Below are positions 16,700 to 26,323 of a stretch of DNA of 39,895 nucleotides, piece after piece. The notes under the pieces were generated by a model, which made no database searches, had not been told where the DNA came from, and was given only the letters and a program-made list of their open reading frames with translations. This DNA is from Roseovarius sp. GTDB lineage: Bacteria; Pseudomonadota; Alphaproteobacteria; Rhodobacterales; Rhodobacteraceae. The position numbers were made by a program, and so were the translations under genes. The DNA is taken from NCBI GenBank assembly GCA_026709325.1, contig JAPOTF010000061.1:1-39895 (forward strand). The letters run 5' to 3'. The first letter of the stretch is position 1. Every line of letters begins with the position of its first letter.

Positions 16700-17099
16700 T
16701 AAAACAACCTCCCATCAGGCAAAATCATGCAAGAGAATGCAATTGCCATGCCCGATTAACATTATTTGAGCGTCAAGCACTTGTTTTCATAATACACGGA
16801 TGGAGAATTCACGCAACCTCGACAAAACCGAACCGGACGGACGCCGCCCGGCCATCGCCCGTGCGCGGCGAAAACCCCCGAACCGGTCCAAAAGGCCAAA
16901 TCCACCGCCAAATGGGCGGAAAATCCGCTGGCGGGAATTACTGATTGAACAACTTTCCAGATATGCGTCTTGGATCTTCAAGCATATGATAACGCGCTGG
17001 TGCGCATTCAAATTTTGACTGTGGATTTTTCAGGCGGCCGTCATAACATCCGCATTGCAAAAAATGACGAGCGGATATCGGCGATTTAAATCCGAAGCT
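16700..17099. other. 400-base stretch with one doubtful basic ORF
   Basis: A plus-strand frame at 16800-17018 (72 codons) begins ATGGAGAATTCACGC. It is strongly basic and proline-rich (ARARRKPPNRSKRPNPPPNG), then semi-hydrophobic. This recalls the cytoplasmic leader and first helix of a class A penicillin-binding protein or similar bitopic protein, cut off after about 70 residues. It could be a decayed N-terminus; it may equally be non-coding. The rest holds the upstream region of ppk2. Confidence 0.3.
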
Positions 17100-17411
17100 C
17101 TAGTGCGTCCACGGAACCCGTCTGCGCGTCAAAAAATTCTCTCCATACCCCATGGGTCGAATGATGGGTTGGCGACTCTGCTGCTCGCATACAATCGCAT
17201 CTATGCCGTTTTCCCTTGCATATCCCAAAGCCGCTTCCCTGGAAGGAAAGCGCAATCTGACCTGTGCTTTGGTGTCAGCGGAACTGGTCCAGCCCATCAG
17301 CGGATCCACGTCCCTGCCGGTTTCATTGGTGAACTCCAATACCCAATGCCTGGTTCCGGCCATTCCCGATTGCATTGCATTGCGCGCAGGTTTATATATT
17401 CGAGCTGGCAT
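17100..17411 (-). CDS. NDUFS4-like complex I accessory subunit (ETC complex I, 18 kDa type)
   Basis: The 103-residue protein shows the whole family pattern. It runs [16 protein letters not shown], then WVLEF, then [18 protein letters not shown], then [14 protein letters not shown], and a final [12 protein letters not shown]. These proteins are homologues of the mitochondrial 18-kDa (AQDQ/NDUFS4) subunit of NADH:ubiquinone oxidoreductase and are restricted largely to Alphaproteobacteria among bacteria. It binds the peripheral arm of complex I. As is usual, the gene is outside the nuo operon. It supports the alphaproteobacterial assignment. Confidence 0.95.
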   Translation of the reverse strand: MPARIYKPARNAMQSGMAGTRHWVLEFTNETGRDVDPLMGWTSSADTKAQVRLRFPSREAALGYARENGIDAIVCEQQSRQPIIRPMGYGENFLTRRRVPWTH

Positions 17412-17598
17412 TAAACACTCCGGTTCACTTGAGGCAGTATTTCAAAATTGTTGCTCGAGCACAAGATAATTTTTACATGCTCCCAAACATAGACATATAG
17501 GCGTCAGGCCGCGATGCGCATTGCAACGCGCCATTTTCAAAGCCCGTTCGCCGTAAAGTCACAGGACCGAAATGTGTTCCATTAGATTGAAGGTGCCG

Positions 17599-18294
17599 TC
17601 AGTTTTGCTTGAACCTCATTAAGAGCTCATTCAAAGTCGCTTTATCTTCATCAGAAGTTTCCGCGCAAAGCGCTCGGTACATCATGGCCTGGCTTTTCAA
17701 AACAACGCCATCTTCCAGAATTTTAAGATGATTTGCTCTTAAAGTCACGCCCGTCGTTGTTATATCCGCGATTGCCTCAGCCGTTTCATTTTTAACGGCA
17801 CCTTCCGTTGCCCCCTGACTGTCGACAAGCTGATAGTCGGCAACACCGTGGTTTCGAAGAAATTCTCTTACAAGCCTGTGATATTTTGTCGCAATCCTTA
17901 ACCTGAATCCGTGCCGCCGCCGAAATGCGGCCGCTGCCGCATCCAGATCGTCCAGCGTGTTCACATCCACCCAAAATGAAGGAACCGCAATTACAAGATC
18001 GGCATGTCCGAATTCCAATTTCACCGTTTCCACAACCCGTCTATCCCAAAGACCGAGCTTTTCCCGCACCAGATCCATGCCGGTTATTCCGAAATGTATC
18101 CTGCCGACGGAAAGTTCGCGCGGTATTTCCCCCGCGGACAGCATTACAAGTTCAACATTCAAAATTCCGTCCAGGGTTCCCGAATATTCGCGTTCCAAAC
18201 CACCGTGAACAGCTTTAAGACCTTTGAGACCGAACCATTTGAACGCGTCTTCCATAAGTCGGCCTTTGGAGGGAACCCCGATTTTTACGCTCAT
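17599..18294 (-). CDS. hisG: ATP phosphoribosyltransferase, short form (catalytic subunit)
   Basis: The 231-residue protein catalyses the first step of histidine synthesis, ATP plus PRPP to phosphoribosyl-ATP. It starts with IGVPSKGRLMEDAF and contains GITGMDLVREK; the PRPP-binding loop is in the second half, where ADITTTGVTLRANHLKILEDG is visible. It lacks the C-terminal regulatory domain, so it is the short form that needs HisZ. The ATG overlaps the hisZ stop as ATGA, meaning coupled translation and equal dosing of the two subunits. Confidence 0.96.
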   Translation of the reverse strand: MSVKIGVPSKGRLMEDAFKWFGLKGLKAVHGGLEREYSGTLDGILNVELVMLSAGEIPRELSVGRIHFGITGMDLVREKLGLWDRRVVETVKLEFGHADLVIAVPSFWVDVNTLDDLDAAAAAFRRRHGFRLRIATKYHRLVREFLRNHGVADYQLVDSQGATEGAVKNETAEAIADITTTGVTLRANHLKILEDGVVLKSQAMMYRALCAETSDEDKATLNELLMRFKQN

Positions 18295-19376
18295 CCCTCG
18301 CGCTCCAGTTCAAGCGTGAGGCCGGGACGAATAACGCCGCCAACCGCCGGAACCATGCGTCCGCGGCCAAGTCGGCGGGTTAGCGCATCATAGCGACCGC
18401 CGGAGGCTACAGGCGGCATTTCCGAATGCCTCTCACTGTAGAACCCAAATACAAAACCGTCATAATATTCCATCTGCGTCCTGCCGTAGCTTGCCTCGAA
18501 AACAAGTGCGTTCAGGTCAATTCCGCAATTTTCAATTGCCTCCAGTCTCTTTTCAAGTCCATCCACCGCAGGCACTATTACCGGCATATCCAATTCTATC
18601 TCACGCAAGCGTTTTAAAGACGCTTCCGGTTTTCCTCCAACCTCGAGGATTTCATCAAGCAATTCAATTACATGCTCCGGCAATGGCTTCGTCGCGGCAT
18701 CTTCCCTCAAGGCCTCTATGCGCTCCGTTATTTCGCTGGCGGTCCGCAAACCAATAACCTGCCCGGCATTTGACATGGGATCTTTCGAGGCAAGCAGTTC
18801 CGCCCTGCTGTTCGGAACCGGCATGCGACCCGAATATCTGTCCAGGAGCGTTCGAAAACGCCCTGGACGCCAGATATGCCGCATTAAAGCGCGTTTGCGA
18901 CGGTTGATCGTGGAAAGACCTTCAACAGCCGACATTAATATGCCGATGTCTCCAATTGCGGGTTTAAGCCTTAAATTCCCGAGCATGCTGTAGATTGACG
19001 AGAACACTCTTGCATCGGCGTATGCGGGATTGCCTATGTGGAACAGTTCAATCCCGACCTGAAAATATTCAATTGGCCGATCCCGGCACTCGTTCTGACG
19101 GCGAAACACCTCTCCCGCATATGTATAGCATGCCGATTCCGCGCCATGCTCCATATGCATTTGCGCAACCGGAACAGTGAAATCCGGGCGAAGCATCAAT
19201 TCCCCTTTTTGCGAATCCACGGTTACAAAGGCTCTCGCCCTTATGTCCTCGCCATATAGGTCAAGAAGCGCCGCCGCCGGCTGAAGAATATCCGTTTCGA
19301 CAGGTTGCGCGCCTTTCTTTTCAAAAAGCGAACGAAGCCGCAGTGCCTCTTTCCGTATTGCCGCGCGGTTTTGCAT
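18291..19376 (-). CDS. hisZ: ATP phosphoribosyltransferase regulatory subunit
   Basis: HisZ is a class II aminoacyl-tRNA-synthetase paralogue that has lost aminoacylation and acts as allosteric subunit of short-form HisG. Visible are RPDFTVPVAQMHMEH, FRRQNECRDRPIEYFQVGIELF (motif-2-like) and a C-terminal ASGGRYDALTRRLG. The ATG at 19376 overlaps the hisS stop as TGATG; a longer frame from a TTG at 19388 is less likely. That gives 361 residues, normal for HisZ. It lies between its paralogue hisS and its partner hisG. Confidence 0.95.
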   Translation of the reverse strand: MQNRAAIRKEALRLRSLFEKKGAQPVETDILQPAAALLDLYGEDIRARAFVTVDSQKGELMLRPDFTVPVAQMHMEHGAESACYTYAGEVFRRQNECRDRPIEYFQVGIELFHIGNPAYADARVFSSIYSMLGNLRLKPAIGDIGILMSAVEGLSTINRRKRALMRHIWRPGRFRTLLDRYSGRMPVPNSRAELLASKDPMSNAGQVIGLRTASEITERIEALREDAATKPLPEHVIELLDEILEVGGKPEASLKRLREIELDMPVIVPAVDGLEKRLEAIENCGIDLNALVFEASYGRTQMEYYDGFVFGFYSERHSEMPPVASGGRYDALTRRLGRGRMVPAVGGVIRPGLTLELEREG

Positions 19377-20854
19377 CAGGAACTCCAAGAGTTCAGGCAG
19401 GCCTTGACTTTTTCCGCAAGCTCGTTTCTTCCAACTTCAAATTGGCTTGGCCGTTTTTTCCATTCTTCATGGGAGGCGTTTTTGGCTATCTCGGCACCAT
19501 ATACCAGATCCTTTATCTGCACCACGCCCCTGGCATGTTCATCGGTTCCTTCAATTACCGCAAGCGGGCTTCCGCGCCGGTCCGCATACTTTAACTGGTT
19601 GCCAAAATTTCGCGGGTTTCCAAGATATACTTCAGCCCGCACTCCCGCGCTTCTCAACTCCCCGGCCATTTTAAAGTAGTCAGCCATCCTGTCTCGATCC
19701 ATCACCGTAACCACAACCGGGCCTTTTTTACTGCCGCCGAGTCCGCCTTTTTCGCGCAAAGCCGCCAGAAGACGATCAACGCCTATGGATATTCCCGTCG
19801 CGGGAACTGTCTGACCGGTAAAGCGTTTGACCAGATCATCATAACGTCCACCACCCGCTACAGATCCGAATTGTCGCCGTTGGCCTTTTTCATCAAGGAT
19901 TTCAAAGGTTAGCTCGGCCTCAAATACAGGACCGGTATAATATCCAAGACCCCGAACCACTCCCGGGTCAATAATGATCCTGTCAAGGCCGCAGCCTTGG
20001 GCATCAAGCAGATTTGAAATCTGATCAAGCTCGCGCAGACCATTCGCGCCGGCTTCCGTCGCACCCACAGCCGATTTAAGATTATCCAAAGTCTCTTTGT
20101 TGGATTGCCCTCTTGAAGCAAGAAGCGCCAGCATCCCACCAATTTGCTTCGGTTCCAGACCCACGCCCTCGATAAATGCGCCCGAGGCATCCAATCGGCC
20201 ACTGCCAAGAAGTTCTTCAACTCCGGATTCCCCTATCTTGTCAAATTTATCAATGGTGCGAAGAATTTCATCTCTTGCCTTGAGATCGCCTGAAAGGCCG
20301 AGAGACTCAAGCGCCCCGTTAAGAACCTTTCGGGAATTGATCCTGATAACGTAATCGCCTCTTGCAATGCCCACTGCCTCTAGAATATCGGAAAGCATTG
20401 CGCAAATCTCAGCATCGGCAGCCGAACTTGAAGAACCCACCGTATCGGCGTCACATTGATAGAATTGCCTGTATCTTCCCGGACCGGGTTTTTCGTTTCG
20501 CCATACCGGACCCATTGCGTAGCGTCGGTAGGGCGCTGGAAGATTGTTTCTGTATTGAGCATAAACGCGAGCCAAAGGGGCTGTAAGGTCATATCTCAAA
20601 GCCAGCCAGTTTTCCTCGTCTTCATGCCATGCGAACACTCCTTCATTGGGGCGCTCCAAATCGGGCAGAAACTTGCCAAGCGCTTCAACGGTTTCAATTG
20701 CGCTGCTTTCGAGTATTTCGAAACCGTAGCGGTCATACACCTCGGCAATCGCGCTGAGCATTTCACCCCGTTCAGCCACTTCATTGCCGAAGTAATCGCG
20801 AAATCCTTTTGGCGCGGAAGCCTTTGGGCGGTTTTTCTTTTCCGGCTTTGCCAT
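19376..20854 (-). CDS. hisS: Histidyl-tRNA synthetase
   Basis: The 492-residue class II synthetase has PKGFRDYFG at the start, [15 protein letters not shown], motif 2 near [20 protein letters not shown], the histidine-binding [14 protein letters not shown], and motif 3 [16 protein letters not shown]. It charges tRNA-His. The protein is longer than the roughly 420 residues of E. coli HisRS and its motifs deviate. That fits the separate alphaproteobacterial HisRS lineage, which evolved with loss of the G-1 identity base of tRNA-His (established for the group, applied here by inference). It is the first gene of the hisS-hisZ-hisG operon. Confidence 0.96.
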   Translation of the reverse strand: MAKPEKKNRPKASAPKGFRDYFGNEVAERGEMLSAIAEVYDRYGFEILESSAIETVEALGKFLPDLERPNEGVFAWHEDEENWLALRYDLTAPLARVYAQYRNNLPAPYRRYAMGPVWRNEKPGPGRYRQFYQCDADTVGSSSSAADAEICAMLSDILEAVGIARGDYVIRINSRKVLNGALESLGLSGDLKARDEILRTIDKFDKIGESGVEELLGSGRLDASGAFIEGVGLEPKQIGGMLALLASRGQSNKETLDNLKSAVGATEAGANGLRELDQISNLLDAQGCGLDRIIIDPGVVRGLGYYTGPVFEAELTFEILDEKGQRRQFGSVAGGGRYDDLVKRFTGQTVPATGISIGVDRLLAALREKGGLGGSKKGPVVVTVMDRDRMADYFKMAGELRSAGVRAEVYLGNPRNFGNQLKYADRRGSPLAVIEGTDEHARGVVQIKDLVYGAEIAKNASHEEWKKRPSQFEVGRNELAEKVKACLNSWSS

Positions 20855-21389
20855 CTGCCTATTTCTCCCGGCAGTTCCGTTTTCCGTTTGCGTCTATCCC
20901 ATATGAACAAAGTGAGCAAGGGATGCACTATGCGGTCATATGCGTTTACATCCAAATTCACGTGCCGCTTTCCGGAATTGCATAAAGGATATCCCACTAG
21001 CCATTACGCTTCTTAGATTAAGTATGACCAATTACGGAAAGGACGTTATTTGAACCGCAAAATTAATTCATGTCCGGAATCTCAGGAAATTCATACCGGC
21101 AATGAAACATGGAATTCATGCGCCTTATGCATATTGCTCTTGAATGGGGCGTCAGAATATTGCGCGTTTGCCGGGAAAGTTGTTGCGCATCATTCCCAGG
21201 TTGCTAAACTAACCATGGAAATGCCATGGATGGCCGACCTGTATTTCCAGAAACGCCTTCAACTTAATGATCCCGTATCGGCTCATTGGAGCCTGGATCA
21301 GACAAACGCAGCCATTGAAAGCCAAAATTCAGATCAACATTCCGGAATGTCATCATGCTGCTATAGCGAGAAATCGGCATAATGAAAAA
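20855..21389. other. 535-base divergent intergenic region without recognisable gene
   Basis: This lies between the divergent hisS and the enolase-superfamily gene. A 110-codon plus-strand frame (21050-21382) is cysteine-rich without pattern, lacks a ribosome site and overlaps an alternative frame; I do not believe it. The palindrome-like CCATGGAAATGCCATGG at 21213-21229 is the only notable sequence. No sharp promoter could be fixed. Confidence 0.45.
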
Positions 21390-22622
21390 ATGAAACTTCA
21401 GGACATTGACATTGTTGTTGTTGCTCCCCCCGCGCCGGGATGGGGTGGAAGGTATTGGATACTGGTAAAAGTTGCCACCAGAGATGGAATCATCGGATGG
21501 GGTGAATGCTATGCATCAACTGTAGGTCCCGCAGCAATGCGCGGTGTTGTCCAAGACGTGTTCGAACGGCACATGCATGGTGAAAACCCTGAAAACATTG
21601 AATTAATGTTTCGGCGGGTGTATTCATCCGGTTTCACGCAGCGTCCCGATCCCACGGTTATGGGTGCATGGTCCGGTCTGGAAATGGCCTGCTGGGACAT
21701 TGTTGGCAAGAAACGCGAACGTCCTGTGTGGGCGCTCCTTGGCGGCCGCGTGAATGAGCGCGTCCGCGCATACACATATCTTTATCCCATGGCGCATCAC
21801 GATATCACGGGCTTCTGGACGAGCCCGGACATGGCGGCGGAATCCGCCGCGCAATGCCTTGATAACGGCTACACGGCCGTTAAATTCGATCCGGCCGGCC
21901 CCTACACGATTAGGGGCGGACACATGCCCGCAATGACCGACATCGCGTTGTCGGAGGCATTCTGCGAGGCAATCAGGCAAACCGTGGGAAGCCGCGCAGA
22001 CATTCTTTTTGGGACCCACGGGCAGTTTTCCACAGCCGGCGCAATCCGGCTTGCAAGGGCATTGGAACAATATTCCCCTCTTTGGCTCGAGGAACCCGTT
22101 CCGCCAGACAATGTTGGAGCAATGGCCAAAGTCGCCCGGGCCACATCAATTCCCATTGCGACAGGCGAGCGTCTAACGACCAAATCCGAATTTGCCAACG
22201 TCCTGCATCAGGGAGCCGCGGCAATTCTGCAGCCAGCGCTTGGTCGCGCGGGCGGCATTTGGGAAATGAAGAAAGTCGCCGCCATGGCGGAAGTGCATAA
22301 CGCCCTGCTTGCGCCGCATCTTTATGCGGGTCCAGTCGAATGGGCCGCGAATATCCATCTTGCGGCATCGATACCCAATCTGCTGATGTGCGAAACAATC
22401 GAAACCGACTTCCACAAAAACCTCATCAAAGGGTCATTAAGCGTCGAAGAAGGATATGCAACGGCACCGGAGGCGCCCGGGCTTGGAATTCAAGTTGACG
22501 AGAATCTCGCCAGGGCACATCCCTATCTGGGCAGGGAACTGCATCTTCAAATGCAGGAGGCGCCGTGCGACTACGCAAATCCAAACGCCTTTACCGGCGG
22601 CGCAAGTCCAAAGCTGAAATAG
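21390..22622 (+). CDS. Enolase-superfamily (mandelate racemase/muconate lactonizing-like) enzyme
   Basis: The 410-residue protein has the N-terminal capping domain (WILVKVATRDGIIGWGECYAST, about residues 22-43) and the MR_MLE barrel. The pieces are GLEMACWDIVGKKRERPVWALLGG, AVKFDPAGPYT, LFGTHGQFS, LWLEEPVPPDN, IATGERLTT, and LLAPHLYAGP. Metal ligands Glu in EEP and Glu in GER are present. The usual first metal ligand Asp (as in VDFHGR of galactonate dehydratase) is Gly here, in FGTHGQ. The family mostly dehydrates acid sugars; the substrate is unknown. The start is set at 21390, where family similarity begins, although the site upstream is weak; an upstream in-frame ATG at 21267 would add 41 unlike residues. 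It has no operon partner. Confidence 0.87.
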   Translation: MKLQDIDIVVVAPPAPGWGGRYWILVKVATRDGIIGWGECYASTVGPAAMRGVVQDVFERHMHGENPENIELMFRRVYSSGFTQRPDPTVMGAWSGLEMACWDIVGKKRERPVWALLGGRVNERVRAYTYLYPMAHHDITGFWTSPDMAAESAAQCLDNGYTAVKFDPAGPYTIRGGHMPAMTDIALSEAFCEAIRQTVGSRADILFGTHGQFSTAGAIRLARALEQYSPLWLEEPVPPDNVGAMAKVARATSIPIATGERLTTKSEFANVLHQGAAAILQPALGRAGGIWEMKKVAAMAEVHNALLAPHLYAGPVEWAANIHLAASIPNLLMCETIETDFHKNLIKGSLSVEEGYATAPEAPGLGIQVDENLARAHPYLGRELHLQMQEAPCDYANPNAFTGGASPKLK

Positions 22623-22656
22623 GCGTTGATTTGACAAAAGAAAAGCGGATTTCAAT

Positions 22657-23586
22657 TCACGGCAACGTTCCAAGCCACAGCCATACGGTTAATACGGACA
22701 TTGCCGTGGCGACAAGAACGGATGTTGCGGCCACTCGTTTGGCCTTGCCATAAATACTTGCAAAAATATAGCCGTTTATCCCCGGAGCCATGGATGCCGT
22801 CAATACGGAGGAGCGCATTGCGTCTACCGTTAGCCCAAATGCATTGCCGAGCCCGCTGGTTATCATGGGATGAAGTACAAGTGATACCGCGCATATGTAA
22901 AACACCACTTTCAAATCGCCTTCCGGTCGATAGTTTGCCAGAACCCCGCCAAGACCGAACAGAGCAACTGGCAACGCCGCGCGTGCCAGCATTTCCATCG
23001 CCTGGTTAAGAGTTTCCGGTATTGCAATTCCCGCAAGGTTCGCGACAAATCCAAGTCCTATAGCTATAATCAGGGCATTTGACAACATCGCCCTGAGCGC
23101 TTTGGAAATTGTCTCAAATAGCGACTCTCCCATTGAACGAACAGTTTCCATCGCCATTATGCCGATACCATAGCAAAACGGCGCGTGAATTGCGATAATC
23201 GCATAGTTCACGCTTAATGAATCGGCACCATACGCCCGCTCGGTTAGAGGAAGGCCAAGCAAAACCGAATTTGAAAAAAGGCAGCAAAATCCAATAACCA
23301 CCGCATCTTCCCAGCCGCGGCCAAAAATCAATCTCGACCCGAACAGGCCCAGCATAAAACCGCATAGTGAACCGGCATAAAAGCTGGCGAGTGCCGGGCC
23401 ATTGAAACTTTGCCCAAGATCAATACTTGCCATGGCAAGAAACAACATGCAGGGTATGGCGAAATTCTGAGTGAATTTCATAAGCGAATCAACGCCGGAA
23501 TCTGAAAAATACCCTTTCCAAACTGCAAGATAACCGAACCCGATAACCATAAAGACCGGAAGGATCACATCCAGCAGGGCCTGCAT
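22657..23586 (-). CDS. AEC (auxin efflux carrier) family transporter
   Basis: The 309-residue protein has ten hydrophobic segments in the 5+5 arrangement of the AEC family. The start is ALLDVILPVFMVIGFGYLA, with NFAIPCMLF in helix 2, FSNSVLLGLPL in helix 4 and ARAALPVALFGLGGVLA in the second half. Bacterial members move dicarboxylates or other small anions. It is the last gene of the dac-tmk-holB-tatD-MBL operon; its ATG is one base after the MBL stop. Confidence 0.9.
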   Translation of the reverse strand: MQALLDVILPVFMVIGFGYLAVWKGYFSDSGVDSLMKFTQNFAIPCMLFLAMASIDLGQSFNGPALASFYAGSLCGFMLGLFGSRLIFGRGWEDAVVIGFCCLFSNSVLLGLPLTERAYGADSLSVNYAIIAIHAPFCYGIGIMAMETVRSMGESLFETISKALRAMLSNALIIAIGLGFVANLAGIAIPETLNQAMEMLARAALPVALFGLGGVLANYRPEGDLKVVFYICAVSLVLHPMITSGLGNAFGLTVDAMRSSVLTASMAPGINGYIFASIYGKAKRVAATSVLVATAMSVLTVWLWLGTLP

Positions 23587-23587
23587 C

Positions 23588-24391
23588 TCAAGCTTGATCC
23601 TCTAATGTTATCACCATGCCGTCATAGGCTGGCGCGACATTTTCCGGGGTCTCGTCGGCAACAACCTGATAGTCAAGATCAATATGCATGTTCGTTAGAA
23701 CGGCGTTCTTTGGAGCCGCCCGCCTGATCCAGTCAAGCGTTCTCTCGAGATGAGCATGTGTTGGATGAGGAGTGCGTCGCAATGCATCGACAATCCAGAT
23801 ATCAAGCTCTTCAAGCTTTTCCCAGGTTTCATCGGGGATTTGAGACGCATCTGGCAGATACGCAATATCGCCAATCCTAAACCCCAATGAATCAATCTGG
23901 CCATGTTTTACCCTAAATGGACGAAGCGTTACTTTGCCGCCTTCACCATCCACGACTATATTCCCGCTAATGGTGCGCATCTCCAGAATTGGAGGATATG
24001 GAGATCCCTCGGGCTGTACAAATGCATATCCGAAACGCGTAAGGAGGGTGTTTTGCGTTTCGACCGTGGCCCAGACCGGAACCCTGGCCCGCATGTTAAA
24101 TACAATCATTCGCAAATCATCAAGGCCATGCACATGATCGGCATGATCATGTGTGTATGCAACCGCATCCAGCATCCCCACACCCGCATCAAGAAGCTGC
24201 GACCGCAAATCGGGAGACGTGTCAATCAAGACCCTGGTCGTTCCATCCGGTCCAATGCGCTCGACGAGAAGAGAGCAGCGCCGACGATGATTTTTGGGGT
24301 TTTCGGGATCGCAATCACCCCAGTTTCCGCCAAGACGCGGAACGCCCCCGGATGAACCGCATCCAAGTATGGTAAATCGCAATCCGCGCAT
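23588..24391 (-). CDS. MBL-fold phosphodiesterase-like protein (PhnP/cPDE type)
   Basis: The 267-residue protein starts MRGLRFTILGCGSSGGVPRLGG. It carries the zinc-binding YTHDHADHVHGLDDLR (HxHxDH) and further ligands in LPDASQIP and TNMHIDLDY. The N-terminal GCGSSGGVP and the NPKNHRRRCS loop are typical of PhnP-like phosphoribosyl cyclic phosphodiesterases and relatives found next to tatD in Alphaproteobacteria. There is no phn locus here, so a housekeeping role is likely. The start at 24391 shares TGATG with the tatD stop; an ATG at 24415 would add eight residues inside tatD. Confidence 0.92.
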   Translation of the reverse strand: MRGLRFTILGCGSSGGVPRLGGNWGDCDPENPKNHRRRCSLLVERIGPDGTTRVLIDTSPDLRSQLLDAGVGMLDAVAYTHDHADHVHGLDDLRMIVFNMRARVPVWATVETQNTLLTRFGYAFVQPEGSPYPPILEMRTISGNIVVDGEGGKVTLRPFRVKHGQIDSLGFRIGDIAYLPDASQIPDETWEKLEELDIWIVDALRRTPHPTHAHLERTLDWIRRAAPKNAVLTNMHIDLDYQVVADETPENVAPAYDGMVITLEDQA

Positions 24392-25185
24392 CAGGGCATC
24401 ACCCTGAATTTGCATGCGTTTGCAAACAGCCTCTCGAAATTCTCCTCCGTTTGCGAAGCGAAATCGTCAATGCTCATTCCAAATATTTCAGCGCCGACCT
24501 TTGCAGTATGGATCACATGGGCGGGCTCGTTTCTCTTGCCTCGAAACGGTGGCGGGGCAAGATACGGCGAGTCTGTTTCAACTAGAATTCTGTCTACCGG
24601 CACCGCGGCGAAAATCTCCCGCAATGCCTGGCTTCTCGGGAATGCGACTATCCCGGACATTGAAAGATAAAATCCGAGATTGACAGCCGTTTTTGCCAGT
24701 TGAGGTCCAGATGAAAAACAGTGCATCACACAGGAAAATGCGCCTTTTTCATGTTCTTGCGTCATGATATCGGCCATGTCCTCATCTGCATCCCTTGAAT
24801 GGACAATCAAGGGAAGACCGGTTCTTCTGGCAGCCTCAATGTGAATCCTCAGGCTTCGCTTCTGCTCAACCGCAATCTCTTTTGTATAATGGTAATCGAG
24901 ACCGGTTTCCCCTATGGCGACAAATTTGGGATGCATTGCCAGCCGCGCCAATTCATCAACTGTCGCCATCGGCTCCTCAGCCGCATAGTGGGGATGCGTG
25001 CCGACCGCATAGTATACTGATTCACTGGTTTCGGCAATGGCGCGAACATCCGGTTCATTGCGAATTCTTGTGCATATTGAAACCATTCTCGAAACACCCG
25101 AGGAACACGCTCTTTGAATCACATTGCCGCGGTCGTGATCAAACGATTCGAAATCCAGATGGCAATGGCTGTCTGTCAATTGCAT
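24391..25185 (-). CDS. tatD: TatD-family metal-dependent deoxyribonuclease
   Basis: The 264-residue protein has the TatD pattern. It shows TDSHCHLDF (HxH metal site) at the start, AIGETGLDYHY (Glu ligand), LIVHSRDADEDM, CVMHCFSSG and the final ETDSPYLAPPPFRGKRNEP. These TIM-barrel enzymes are 3'-5' DNA/RNA exonucleases. The start at 25185 (MQLTDS) matches the family; an ATG at 25218 would overlap holB by 23 bases. A GAGAG precedes the chosen ATG. It lies downstream of holB in a housekeeping operon. Confidence 0.94.
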   Translation of the reverse strand: MQLTDSHCHLDFESFDHDRGNVIQRACSSGVSRMVSICTRIRNEPDVRAIAETSESVYYAVGTHPHYAAEEPMATVDELARLAMHPKFVAIGETGLDYHYTKEIAVEQKRSLRIHIEAARRTGLPLIVHSRDADEDMADIMTQEHEKGAFSCVMHCFSSGPQLAKTAVNLGFYLSMSGIVAFPRSQALREIFAAVPVDRILVETDSPYLAPPPFRGKRNEPAHVIHTAKVGAEIFGMSIDDFASQTEENFERLFANACKFRVMP

Positions 25186-25195
25186 TGCGCTCTCT

Positions 25196-26323
25196 TTATT
25201 TTCGCGCCCCGGCGGCATCCCGCATCAGAAAAACCGTATCCAATACCATGGACATTGGATCAAGGTTTACCTCCATGCCCTCGCTTGCACGCGCGCCAAT
25301 CTGAAGAGCGCAGTCGGCCCATCTTTGCGCCATTGCCAGCGATGGCGACAGACGGGCAAACACCTCCGTTTCCCCCGGAACCGCTTCGGCGGCGGATTGA
25401 CCTGTCGCCCCAAATCGAGCAAGACGCGATAGAAACAAATCAAACAGAATGTACAATAGTTCGAGCCTTTCCTCTTCCCCCCGGACGGAGACGCTTTCCG
25501 CCAGTTTCAGACTTCTCGCCCTGTCAAGCCCGGGAAACGACCCGGCCAAGGCCACAACTTCGGCATAAAGATCCAGTCCATCGAGATTGGTCAACCTCAA
25601 AGCCTTTCCAACCGACCCGCCCGAAAGCTCGTATAGGGCCTGCTTGCCATCACCGATATCAAGTCCCGCCTGCGCAAGCGCCCGGGAAACATTTTCGGCC
25701 TCCAGCATTTCCAACCTCAAATTCAGGCAGCGAGAACGAATTGTGGGCAGCAATTTGGCCGGTTTGTGGCTTATGAGAAAGAATGTTGTTCTTCTCGGTG
25801 GCTCTTCAAGCATTTTCAGCAAGGCATTTGCAGCCTGTTCGTTCATGTCATCGGCGGAATCGACAATCACTACCCTTCTGCCTCCATCCGCGGCGCTAAG
25901 TCCAAGAAATCGATTAAGATCACGGACCGAATCGGCGACAATCTGATCCTGCAACCGCCCGCTATTTTCGTTTACCCGGCGACGGATCACATACATTCCG
26001 GGATCGGTTCCCGCCGCCACACGCCTTGAAACCGGATGATCCGGGGAAATGTCAAGTGAATCCGGGCACTGCGGGGGGTCTCCAGGCTTGCCGGCCCCGT
26101 CATTAACGGGCGTGGCAAGCAGAAATCGCGCCATCCTCCATGCCAAAGTGGCCTTTCCGATACCAGCAGGTCCATTTAGCAACCAGCCATGATGCATTTT
26201 TCCAGACAGAAACGCCTCCAGCAAAACAGTTTCCGCCTTTTTTTGACCATACAGCCGAATGGTTTCCCTTGGGTGAGGAGCGCCGTATATTCTGTCGGGT
26301 TCCTGGGCGGGCCCCTCAATCAT
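25196..26323 (-). CDS. holB: DNA polymerase III delta-prime subunit
   Basis: The 375-residue clamp-loader subunit has the modified P-loop GPAGIGKATLAW (about residues 51-62), VIVDSADDMNEQAANALLKMLEEPP and FFLISHKPAKLLPTIRSRC. The last segment is the SRC motif supplying the arginine finger. It forms the clamp loader with delta and tau/gamma. Its ATG overlaps the tmk stop as ATGA. Confidence 0.94.
   Translation of the reverse strand: MIEGPAQEPDRIYGAPHPRETIRLYGQKKAETVLLEAFLSGKMHHGWLLNGPAGIGKATLAWRMARFLLATPVNDGAGKPGDPPQCPDSLDISPDHPVSRRVAAGTDPGMYVIRRRVNENSGRLQDQIVADSVRDLNRFLGLSAADGGRRVVIVDSADDMNEQAANALLKMLEEPPRRTTFFLISHKPAKLLPTIRSRCLNLRLEMLEAENVSRALAQAGLDIGDGKQALYELSGGSVGKALRLTNLDGLDLYAEVVALAGSFPGLDRARSLKLAESVSVRGEEERLELLYILFDLFLSRLARFGATGQSAAEAVPGETEVFARLSPSLAMAQRWADCALQIGARASEGMEVNLDPMSMVLDTVFLMRDAAGARK

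Noticed and set aside
21050-21382. 110-codon plus-strand ORF upstream of the enolase-superfamily gene
   Set aside because: Cysteine-rich without spacing pattern, no ribosome site, ends just before the real gene; not credible.
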